Below, one piece after another: positions 1 through 6,049 of a stretch of DNA of 16,012 bases. The stretch is from CAZKUR01 sp964556005 (lineage in GTDB: Bacteria > Bacteroidota > Ignavibacteria > Ignavibacteriales > Ignavibacteriaceae): the NCBI GenBank assembly GCA_964556005.1, contig CAZKUR010000089.1, forward strand, positions 1 to 16,012. The letters are read 5' to 3'. Both the position numbers and the translations under genes were made by a program. The notes below the pieces were generated by a model, which worked only from the letters and a program-made list of their open reading frames with translations, made no database searches and was not told the origin of the DNA. Numbering within the stretch: position 1 is the first letter of the stretch; every line of letters starts with the position of its first letter.

Positions 1-102
1 GAAATATTAGCGAATGATAATATGTATTATGGCGAAATTCCAAATTATGAGGGAGTATACACAAATGCAGAAAATATTAAAGCAGGCAAAAATCGATACT
101 AA
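1..102 (+). CDS. C-terminal end of a HicB-like protein (partial, probably degenerate)
   Basis: The frame is open from the window edge and ends at TAA 100-102, giving 33 residues. The stretch YYGEIPNYEGVYTNAENIKA resembles the start of HicB/UPF0150 antitoxin domains, where a Y-x-x-x-I-P-x-x-x-G-V strand is followed by a helix. In the family that helix normally continues for 10-20 more residues; here the protein stops after KNRY, so it looks truncated. HicB proteins are usually antitoxins of the HicA RNase, but no HicA is visible and the upstream part lies outside the window. A weak hairpin (AACCT 123-127 with AGGTT 141-145) followed by a T-run could end its transcript; it overlaps the stop of the convergent macro-domain gene. 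Assignment rests on one short motif. Confidence 0.4.
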   Translation, partial: EILANDNMYYGEIPNYEGVYTNAENIKAGKNRY

Positions 103-147
103 AAATTGGGAAGAACTTTGATAACCTGTTATTTAAGTTAAGGTTTT

Positions 148-666
148 TTATTCAGCCTTACTCAACATCTGATATACATTAAAAGCTTTCTCATCAAAAC
201 AAACAAAAACCACTTTTTCAATTTGAGTATTCTTTTCTAAAAATTTCTTTGTTTCATTTATTGCTATTTTAGTTGCTCTCTCCAAAGGGAAATGATAGAC
301 ACCTGTACTTATTGCAGGGAATGCAATTGTTTTGATATTGTTTTCAACAGCAAGCTTTAAAGAATTACGATAGCAATTTGAAAGCAATTCATCTTCATTA
401 TGATTGCCGCCATTCCACACAGGACCTACAGTTGAAATTACAAACTTGACAGGCAGTTTGAATCCGGGAGAAATTCTTGCTTCGCCTGTAGGACAACCTC
501 CAAGCTTTTTATTATATTCATAGAGTTCAAAACCTGCCGCACGGTGAATTGCACCATCCACTCCGCTGCCGCCAAGCAGAGAATTGTTTGCTGCATTTAC
601 TATTGCATCGACTTTCTGTTTTGTAATGTCGCCTCTTTCTAATTTGATCCTCTCATTTATATTCAT
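148..666 (-). CDS. Macro-domain protein, probable O-acetyl-ADP-ribose deacetylase / ADP-ribose hydrolase
   Basis: This is a stand-alone macro domain of 172 residues, the usual length for the YmdB/AF1521 type. The ligand-binding elements appear in order: GDIT (12-15), NAAN (24-27), the glycine-rich loop GGSGVDGAIH (32-41), GEA (61-63), STVGP (78-82), and FPAISTGVYHFP (116-127). In this family these surround ADP-ribose, and the NAAN asparagine with the GGVDGAIH-type loop is typical of active deacetylases. It would be a cytoplasmic enzyme acting on O-acetyl-ADP-ribose or on mono-ADP-ribosylated proteins. The start ATG at 666 leads straight into the conserved fold; only a weak purine stretch (AAGAG) precedes it. 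It follows kbl on the same strand but is separated by about 410 bases with two repeats, so it is probably its own unit. The exact substrate cannot be read from sequence. Confidence 0.93.
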   Translation of the reverse strand: MNINERIKLERGDITKQKVDAIVNAANNSLLGGSGVDGAIHRAAGFELYEYNKKLGGCPTGEARISPGFKLPVKFVISTVGPVWNGGNHNEDELLSNCYRNSLKLAVENNIKTIAFPAISTGVYHFPLERATKIAINETKKFLEKNTQIEKVVFVCFDEKAFNVYQMLSKAE

Positions 667-720
667 ACTATCTAGCTCTTATTTACTTATTAAAAATGAA
701 GATTAAAACAACACCTATCC

Positions 721-812
721 TTTTTTACCACAGAGTCAGCAGAGAAGCCGCAGAGTAAGCGGAGTTAATTGCTCTGCTTTCTCTGTGTTTACTCTGTTCT
801 CTCAGCGGTAAT
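721..812. repeat. CACAGAG/CTCTG palindromic repeat, copy 1
   Basis: It opens with TTTTTTACCACAGAG and closes with CTCTCAGCGGTAA. The first half is rich in AGAG/CAGAG words (CAGAGTCAGCAGAGAAGC, CGCAGAG) and the second half in CTCTG words (GCTCTGC, CTCTGTG, ACTCTG), so the transcript could fold into a long imperfect stem. It shares its layout and the core AGAGAAGCCGCAGAG with copy 2 (945-1031). Such dispersed intergenic palindromes occur in several bacterial phyla; their function here is unknown. It could help end kbl transcripts. Confidence 0.75.
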
Positions 813-944
813 TTATACTCCAATATACTCGTCATAATATTTATTTATTATCGTCCTTATTACATCTTTCCATAAAAATAACACTGAAATTATTTAGCAA
901 TCCTATTTTGGTGTTTGACAAAATAATAAAACTTAACTACAATC

Positions 945-1031
945 TTTTTTTTACCTCAGAGCTACCAGAGAAGCCGCAGAGGTAACAGAGTTAAATCTTC
1001 TTGTATTTATCTGTGTTTTCTCTGCGGTAAA
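945..1031. repeat. CACAGAG/CTCTG palindromic repeat, copy 2
   Basis: It starts TTTTTTACCTCAGAG and ends CTCTGCGGTAA. The segment CCAGAGAAGCCGCAGAG matches copy 1 almost exactly. Compared with copy 1 it lacks a few bases in the right arm (TCTGTGTTTTCTCTGCGG in place of the longer copy 1 version). The outer arms TTACCTCAGA and TCTGCGGTAA pair with one mismatch. It lies 46 bases beyond the kbl stop codon, so it is the first structure that kbl transcripts meet. Confidence 0.75.
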
Positions 1032-1076
1032 ACAAACCAATAATCATTCATTATAATATTTATTGAGCCAATAAAC

Positions 1077-2267
1077 TCAAACACCCATTTCTTCTTTTAC
1101 TTCTTTAAACTTTGAAATTGCAAAATCCAGGTCTTCTTTTGAATGTGCTGCAGAAATTTGAACTCTAATTCTTGCAGTTCCTTTAGGCACGACAGGGTAA
1201 AAGAAACCAATTACATAGACTCCTTTATCCAATAATTTTGCAGCCATCTTTTGTGCAAGCACTGCATCGCCTAACATGATCGGCACGATGGGATGAACTC
1301 CTGGTTTTATATTGAATCCTGCTTTGGTGATCCCTTCTCTAAAATATTTTGTGTTTTCTTCAAGCTTATCCCGCAAATCTGTTGTTGAGCTTAACATATC
1401 TAATACTTTCAACGATGCCGAAATAATTGACGGTGCAACAGTGTTTGAAAAAAGATAAGGACGCGATCTCTGCCTAAGCAAATCAACTATTTCTTTTCTC
1501 CCGCTTGTGTAACCTCCGCTCGCACCTCCGAGCGCTTTCCCAAGTGTTCCGGTTATAATATCAACTCTTCCCAAAACTCCGCAATGTTCAGGCGTTCCTT
1601 TTCCGTGCTTTCCCATGAACCCTACTGCGTGTGAATCGTCAACCATCGTCATTGCGCCGTATTTATCGGCAAGGTCGCAGATACCTTTCAAATTTGCTAC
1701 GAAGCCGTCCATTGAAAATACGCCATCGGTTGCGATAATTATATTCCTTATTTTATTTGCTTTTGCTTCTTTTAATTTTTCCTCGAGATCATTCATGTCG
1801 CTGTTTTTGTAACGGTAACGCTGCGCTTTACAAAGTCTTACTCCGTCGATAATACTTGCATGATTTAATTCGTCGCTTATGACTGCATCTTCTTCACCTA
1901 AAAGTGTTTCGAACAATCCTCCGTTTGCATCGAAACATGAAGTATAAAGAATCGTATCTTCAGTTTCGAGAAAATCGGAAATTTTCTTTTCGAGTTGTTT
2001 ATGAATATCCTGTGTTCCGCAAATAAACCGGACTGAAGAAAGTCCATATCCCCACATATCATAACTTTTTTTAGCGGCTTCAATAATTTCAGGATTGTTG
2101 GCTAATCCGAGATAATTATTCGCACACATATTCAAAACTTTTTGTCCGCCTTTTACTGTTATATTTGCTCGCTGTGGGCTCGTAATAATTCGTTCGGATT
2201 TATATAAGCCTTCCTCCTCAATTCCTTTAAGAATATCACTGTAATATTTTTTTGTTGATTCAACCAT
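1077..2267 (-). CDS. kbl: 2-amino-3-ketobutyrate CoA ligase (glycine C-acetyltransferase)
   Basis: This PLP enzyme of the alpha-oxoamine synthase family cleaves 2-amino-3-ketobutyrate with CoA to glycine and acetyl-CoA, the second step of threonine breakdown. At 396 residues it has the normal Kbl length. Visible marks are NMCANNYLGLANNP (46-59), SVRFICGTQDIHKQLE (78-93), DELNHASIIDGVRL (132-145), the PLP-phosphate and ring contacts DDSHAVGFMG (210-219), and TGTLGKALGGASGG (239-252) with the Schiff-base lysine K244. KBL rather than BioF or HemA is favoured by the SVRFICGTQDIHK segment and by the tdh gene upstream. A strong GGAGG (2278-2282) precedes the ATG. The gene ends in TGA, which shows that TGA works as a stop here. 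It was probably co-transcribed with tdh, now 558 bases upstream because of the inserted element between them. Confidence 0.97.
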   Translation of the reverse strand: MVESTKKYYSDILKGIEEEGLYKSERIITSPQRANITVKGGQKVLNMCANNYLGLANNPEIIEAAKKSYDMWGYGLSSVRFICGTQDIHKQLEKKISDFLETEDTILYTSCFDANGGLFETLLGEEDAVISDELNHASIIDGVRLCKAQRYRYKNSDMNDLEEKLKEAKANKIRNIIIATDGVFSMDGFVANLKGICDLADKYGAMTMVDDSHAVGFMGKHGKGTPEHCGVLGRVDIITGTLGKALGGASGGYTSGRKEIVDLLRQRSRPYLFSNTVAPSIISASLKVLDMLSSTTDLRDKLEENTKYFREGITKAGFNIKPGVHPIVPIMLGDAVLAQKMAAKLLDKGVYVIGFFYPVVPKGTARIRVQISAAHSKEDLDFAISKFKEVKEEMGV

Positions 2268-2306
2268 TTTAATAATTCCTCCGTTTTTTGATTAAATTCT
2301 ATTTCA

Positions 2307-2340
2307 GATACCTGATACCGGATTCAAGATGCCGGATAAT
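2307..2340 (+). repeat. Degenerate heptad array GATACCG (left flank of the four-helix element)
   Basis: Five adjacent seven-base units read GATACCT, GATACCG, GATTCAA, GATGCCG and GATAAT(A) on the plus strand. The GAT start recurs exactly every seven bases. The array lies between the stop of the broken four-helix-bundle gene and the ribosome-binding site of kbl. Related units occur in the opposite orientation on the other side of that gene (2768-2810). Confidence 0.65.
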
Positions 2341-2346
2341 AATGTA

Positions 2347-2721
2347 TTATTTTACACTTATGTGTTGTTCTTCAATTGATTGTAAAAACTTTATTAATTT
2401 TTTATCTAAAAGATTTAGTCTTTCTGATAATGAATTAAAAATATCTTCATTTGTTAAAGATTCCGCTTCAAATAATATTTCAAGATGATCGATTGTTTCG
2501 TCAGTAGATGCAATTGAATAAGTAATAAATCTAATGAATTCATTTTTATATCATCGCCTACCATATCCTTCAACAATATTTGAACGAATTGATTTTGATG
2601 ATCTTCGAATTTGACTGCCTTCTTCATACATTTCAAAATTAGGAAGTGATAGTGTCATCTTATAAATTTCTATTGTTAACTCTCTTGCGAGCTTCCAAAC
2701 TTCTAAATCTTTATAGTTCAT
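2347..2721 (-). pseudogene. Four-helix-bundle protein (S23/IVP family), interrupted by an in-frame TGA
   Basis: Reading from ATG 2721, a 124-residue frame is intact except for one TGA at 2551-2553 (codon 57); it ends at TAA 2347-2349. The first half has MNYKDLEVWKLARELT and SQIRRSSKSIRSNIVEGYGR; the second has YKNEFIRFITYSIASTDETI and an EILFEAE helix. This is the classic pattern of the four-helix-bundle family related to proteins encoded in 23S rRNA intervening sequences. In the family the region after EGYGR is basic (often GRRRYK), so the stop probably arose by CGA to TGA. A strong GGAGGAAAT lies directly before the start, so translation must once have been efficient. Function of the family is unknown; some members help diversity-generating retroelements, but no reverse transcriptase is seen here. 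It sits between tdh and kbl on the same strand. A sequencing error is possible, as is readthrough. Confidence 0.85.
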
Positions 2722-2767
2722 ATTTCCTCCAAAAAATTTAAAAAAAATATAAATTAATTTAAAAATC

Positions 2768-2810
2768 TCATATCCGGTTATTTAATATCCGGAATTATAT
2801 ATCTGGTATC
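2768..2810 (-). repeat. Degenerate GATA(n)CCG array (right flank of the four-helix element)
   Basis: On the minus strand the units are GATACCA (7), GATATATAATTCCG (14), GATATTAAATAACCG (15) and GATATGA (7), close to multiples of seven. They resemble the plus-strand array at 2307-2340 but in opposite orientation. The array starts only about 15 bases after the tdh stop codon. The two arrays therefore enclose the whole tdh-kbl gap except for the kbl ribosome-binding site. Confidence 0.55.
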
Positions 2811-2825
2811 CAGTTTCGAGTTCTG

Positions 2826-3863
2826 TTATTCCCAATCCAGAATGACCTTACCCGAATTGCCCGATCTCATCACATCAAAACCTTTTTGAAAATCATCAAT
2901 TTTAAAACGGTGAGTTATTACAGGGCTTATATCCAGACCCGATTGAACCATCGTCTGCATCTTGTACCATGTTTCAAACATTTTGCGGCCGTAAATTCCT
3001 CTTAGCGTAAGCCCGTTGAAGATTACTTCCTCCCAGTTGATTGATCCGTTTGCAGGCTGCAAGCCGAGCAAAGCAATATTACCGCCATGAAACATTACAT
3101 CAACCATATCATTTAAAGCTTTGGGGCTTCCGGACATTTCAAGCCCGACATCGAATCCTTCTCTCATTCCAAGTTCTTTTACAATATCTGAAAGCTTTTC
3201 CTTACTTATATCTACCGCTCTTGTCACTCCTAATTTTTTCGCTAATTCCAGTCTATACGGATTCATATCTGTAATAACTACATAACGTGCACCAGCATGT
3301 TTGCATATAGCGGCAGCCATGATGCCAATTGGTCCTGCGCCTGTTATTAATACATCTTCTCCTAATAATTCGAAAGAAAGAGCAGTGTGAGTAGCATTGC
3401 CGAAAGGATCGAAAATGGACAAAATATCTGTTGAAATTTTCGGATCACAATGCCAAACATTTGTAACCGGGATAGATAAATATTCGGCAAAACTTCCCGG
3501 CCTGTTCACGCCGACACCTTTTGTGTTCGGGCAAAGGTGTCTTCTTCCTGCACGGCAGTTCCTGCAATGCCCGCATACAATATGTCCCTCCCCGCTTACA
3601 AGTTCGCCTATTTTAACATCTTGAACATTACTGCCTATCGCTTCGATTGTTCCGACATATTCGTGGCCAACAACCATTGGGACAGGGATTGTTTTTTTTG
3701 CCCAATCATCCCAGTTATAAATGTGTACATCAGTTCCGCAAATTGAAGTTTTCTTTATTTTAATTAATACATCATTTATTCCTATTTCCGGTACGGGAAC
3801 TTCATCCATCCATATTCCCGGTTCAGCCTTCTTTTTAACTAAAGCTTTCATTGTTTTTGCCAT
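2826..3863 (-). CDS. tdh: L-threonine 3-dehydrogenase
   Basis: This zinc-dependent medium-chain dehydrogenase oxidises L-threonine with NAD+ to 2-amino-3-ketobutyrate, the substrate of Kbl. It has 345 residues, close to the E. coli enzyme. Catalytic-zinc ligands are C42 and the pair H67-E68 (GHEYVG). The four structural-zinc cysteines are C97, C100, C103 and C111. A GAGPIG nucleotide loop (175-180) is followed by D199 after the second strand, which fits NAD+ binding. The motifs CGTDVHIYNWDDWA (42-55) and GVNRPGSFAEY (118-128) are specific to threonine dehydrogenases rather than other alcohol or sorbitol dehydrogenases. AAAGG lies about nine bases before the ATG. It is the first gene of the tdh-kbl set; its upstream gap of over 400 bases probably holds the promoter. 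Confidence 0.97.
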   Translation of the reverse strand: MAKTMKALVKKKAEPGIWMDEVPVPEIGINDVLIKIKKTSICGTDVHIYNWDDWAKKTIPVPMVVGHEYVGTIEAIGSNVQDVKIGELVSGEGHIVCGHCRNCRAGRRHLCPNTKGVGVNRPGSFAEYLSIPVTNVWHCDPKISTDILSIFDPFGNATHTALSFELLGEDVLITGAGPIGIMAAAICKHAGARYVVITDMNPYRLELAKKLGVTRAVDISKEKLSDIVKELGMREGFDVGLEMSGSPKALNDMVDVMFHGGNIALLGLQPANGSINWEEVIFNGLTLRGIYGRKMFETWYKMQTMVQSGLDISPVITHRFKIDDFQKGFDVMRSGNSGKVILDWE

Positions 3864-4243
3864 AATTTAACCTTTTAGGAAATTTTATTTTAATTGTTAT
3901 CACTTTATAGAAAGGTAAAAATTGTTTGTTTTTCATATTCAAACTTAGAGATTGAACCGTTAAAGGACAACAAAAAATTTTATCGTAATTGAATGATTTT
4001 TTGTTTTATTTGGTTTATCACTAATTGAACTTCACAAAGGTAAGTTGCAAATTATTCACGGCAGTTGAAAAATGCAGATAGGACTAAAATAATAAAATCA
4101 TTTAATAGCTCAAGTCTAAATTATGCTGTTTACGTATTCGTTGACATTGCAGAATCAATCTCGCATTTCATTTTGATTAGTTTTTTCAATAAGATAATTT
4201 CTAATCAATTAGATCGGGATGAGGCTTTTATTTAACATAATAA
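3864..4243. other. Intergenic region upstream of tdh
   Basis: About 380 bases without a credible gene lie between the tdh start and the cytochrome terminator. The tdh promoter should be here. On the minus strand TTTGAATATG (about 3941-3950) followed about 22 bases later by TACCTTTC loosely resembles the Bacteroidota -33/-7 pattern, but the match is too weak to call. No repeat or stable hairpin was seen. Confidence 0.6.
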
Positions 4244-4278
4244 GAGACTGTGTGATAATAATTTGTTCACACAGTCTC
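4244..4278 (-). terminator. Terminator hairpin of the cytochrome c gene
   Basis: A perfect 12-bp inverted repeat, GAGACTGTGTGA (4244-4255) with TCACACAGTCTC (4267-4278), has an 11-base loop. It begins 23 bases beyond the stop codon of the minus-strand cytochrome gene. On that strand it is followed by TTATTATGTT, a moderate T-rich tract, so it fits a rho-independent terminator. Confidence 0.8.
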
Positions 4279-4301
4279 AATAGTACTTGAAAAAACTAAA
4301 T

Positions 4302-4943
4302 TTACATTTTTTTCGAATTATTCATCTTCTTCATTTTCTTCATTTCCTTATTATCCGTACTTCCAATCATATTCGGTGGAACGGGATCAGGAACTTTATT
4401 CTTTATTGCAGGCAGTGAATGCAAATATTCAAAAATACATGTGAGGTCTTCATTGGACAACTGCCCAATTGCCTGCCAAGGCATCGGGGGTAAAAGTGAA
4501 CGTCCAACTCCCATATTCTTCCCAGTACGCATCGCTTTAATAAATACTTCAGGTGTCCATGCGCCGGTTCCTGTTTCTTGATCCGGAGTTAGATTTGCCG
4601 AAAATGAAATGCCCCACGGCCCAACCCATGCAGTAAAATCTGTTCCGCTTGTTAGTACCCATTTACCCGGCGCAATCATGCTTGTGTCAATTGAAGGAAG
4701 CATTTCTCCGGCAGGATGCCCGGATAGCAAACGGGTGGTGTCGGGAACCGGTCCCATTGCAGTCATAATTTTGGGAGAATGACAATCGTTACACCCGCCG
4801 ATATCAACTAAAAACTTCCCCCTAACAATTTGCTCTTCTTTAGTCATCGGTTTCTTTTCATTGTTTGGATTGCAATGAAATTGCGGAATAATGACTATCA
4901 GAAGAAAAATAGAAACCAACAGAAATGAAAATATATTCTTCAT
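4302..4943 (-). CDS. Monoheme c-type cytochrome, probable lipoprotein
   Basis: The 213-residue precursor starts with a hydrophobic export signal (about residues 4-20) followed by Cys24 in PQFHCNPN, which may be lipidated, though the lipobox is poor. Heme is attached through CNDCH (51-55), the only CXXCH present. A methionine in the later segment SLLPPMPWQAIG is the likely sixth iron ligand, and SNEDLTCIFEYLHSLPAI is the typical C-terminal cytochrome helix. Similar single-domain cytochromes are common in Bacteroidota and their relatives and act as periplasmic electron carriers; partner and pathway cannot be told from here. The tail is unusual, rich in Lys and Met (EMKKMKKMNNSKKM). AGGGTAGG lies just upstream of the ATG. 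The gene is alone, with its own terminator, so it is probably a single-gene transcript. Confidence 0.88.
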   Translation of the reverse strand: MKNIFSFLLVSIFLLIVIIPQFHCNPNNEKKPMTKEEQIVRGKFLVDIGGCNDCHSPKIMTAMGPVPDTTRLLSGHPAGEMLPSIDTSMIAPGKWVLTSGTDFTAWVGPWGISFSANLTPDQETGTGAWTPEVFIKAMRTGKNMGVGRSLLPPMPWQAIGQLSNEDLTCIFEYLHSLPAIKNKVPDPVPPNMIGSTDNKEMKKMKKMNNSKKM

Positions 4944-5175
4944 TTACCTACCCTACGAAACTTGTTTGATATACAGCTTTAATTAAAAGCCTAGCTGTTC
5001 GGCTTACTCATTCTTAGAATGATTACTGATTCGAAAAGAGTTTGAGGAAATTGAATGTTTGTCTGTGTGTGAATCTAAAATTGAAATTCTTAAAAAGCAA
5101 GAGGTAAGAAAAATAATTATCGATTTTTTTTGACAATCGCTTAACAGGAATAATTATTTCTTCTAAAAATGGTTA
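4944..5175. other. Intergenic region upstream of the cytochrome gene
   Basis: No gene is visible. A loose AT-rich inverted repeat (AGAAAAATAATTAT near 5108 against ATAATTATTTCTTCT near 5151) is present but could be chance in DNA of this composition. The cytochrome promoter is expected here and could not be assigned. Confidence 0.5.
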
Positions 5176-5206
5176 TAAAAAAAGCAGGGATGTGTGTTTC
5201 CCTGCT
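5176..5206 (-). terminator. Rho-independent terminator of the TerB-like gene
   Basis: AGCAGGGA (5183-5190) pairs perfectly with TCCCTGCT (5199-5206) over an 8-base loop. Read on the minus strand, the stem is followed at once by TTTTTTT. It lies 33 bases past the stop of the 5240-5656 gene. This is a textbook intrinsic terminator on the minus strand. Confidence 0.9.
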
Positions 5207-5239
5207 GTTCTAAAAAATATTTATTTTAAAAGGAGGAAT

Positions 5240-5656
5240 TCAAATTATCGAGTATAAAGCGAAATCATTTGCATTAAGTGTAATATGCGAGGTTCCCTTC
5301 ACTTTTTTCAATTTCTCCTCGAACCACTCATCGCTAATTGAGTTTGCTTGAGCAGTAATTCGCAGCCAGTTGATTTCTACGTCCGAAAACATTTTATCTG
5401 CAAAAATGAGCTTTAATGCATCCTGGACAAAAGATTCGGCAATTTTTATGTTCGAAAATTTTATCGGGTCGTCCAATAAATATTTATTAGCAAGCAAAGT
5501 TTTAAGCGAATCTTCATAAAAATCCGTAGCAAAGCCAAGTTTAACGGCAACTCCGCGAATAATTTTTTTCTCTGTTTCCGTAAGTTGATTATCTTTTTTA
5601 GCAGTTATTAAAAGTCCTTTTAAATAATTGCTTTTATCCTGAATAGTGACTTCCAT
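5240..5656 (-). CDS. TerB-like all-helical protein
   Basis: The 138-residue protein has no signal peptide or membrane segment. The patterns NYLKGLLITAKKDNQLTETE (10-29) and LKLIFADKMFSDVEINWLRI, each a helix followed by an acidic turn and another helix, look like the repeated units of the TerB fold (tellurite resistance TerB and the DjlA N-terminal domain), where acidic turns can bind metal. Similar stand-alone TerB-like proteins are often of unknown role, and nothing else from a tellurite (ter) cluster is nearby, so tellurite resistance should not be assumed. GGGAAG lies six to nine bases before the start ATG. The gene has its own terminator and a roughly 390-base gap upstream, so it is monocistronic. 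The fold call is moderate; function is unknown. Confidence 0.6.
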   Translation of the reverse strand: MEVTIQDKSNYLKGLLITAKKDNQLTETEKKIIRGVAVKLGFATDFYEDSLKTLLANKYLLDDPIKFSNIKIAESFVQDALKLIFADKMFSDVEINWLRITAQANSISDEWFEEKLKKVKGTSHITLNANDFALYSII

Positions 5657-6049
5657 TTAATCTTCCCAAGTTTTGTTTTGGTAAAACTACAAAAAATATA
5701 TCACTGTACAAAATCTTTTATGTATGAGCGGATTCTAAAAAGGATGAAATTCGAAAATTTAATTTCGATTTCTTAAAAAAATCGAACAAGGTTATTTAGA
5801 AATAAAAACTTATAGATCAGGTCATTGAAAATAAAGTTCGTAACTTTATTATTACAGCGCTTCAAAAAAGTAAGCCAAAGTGTAGTTTTATCAAAAATAT
5901 AGCTGAAAATGTTAATTATAGAGATATAAGCTTTAATTTAAAGGTTGAAACAATATTCTTTTAAAGTTAGCTGATTAATATAGGATTATTTATTGTTTAT
6001 AATTTTTTAGTCTATTTTTGCTAAAACCTAAAATTTTTGTACGACAAAT
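5657..6049. other. Divergent intergenic region between the TerB-like gene and the M14 peptidase
   Basis: Promoters for both flanking genes must lie here. A perfect inverted repeat, AATAAAGTT (5830-5838) and AACTTTATT (5842-5850) around a three-base loop, is the only clear structure. A second, imperfect one (CGAAAATTTAATTTCG near 5753) is AT-rich. No clear promoter or ribosome-binding site precedes the peptidase start, where the sequence is TTTTTGTACGACAAAT. Confidence 0.5.

Larger units (their letters stand above)
667..1076. other. Intergenic region with two palindromic repeats
   Basis: No coding potential is visible between the macro-domain start and the kbl stop. The stretch holds two related imperfect palindromes, listed separately. 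The DNA between them is plain AT-rich sequence. Confidence 0.8.

Noticed and set aside
2551..2553. Reading TGA as a sense codon (altered genetic code).
   Set aside because: kbl, the TerB-like gene and the M14 peptidase gene all end in TGA at the expected family length or place, so TGA is a normal stop in this genome.
2288..2636. Short frames on both strands in the tdh-kbl gap.
   Set aside because: They are explained by the broken four-helix-bundle gene read in its proper frame from 2721 to 2347.
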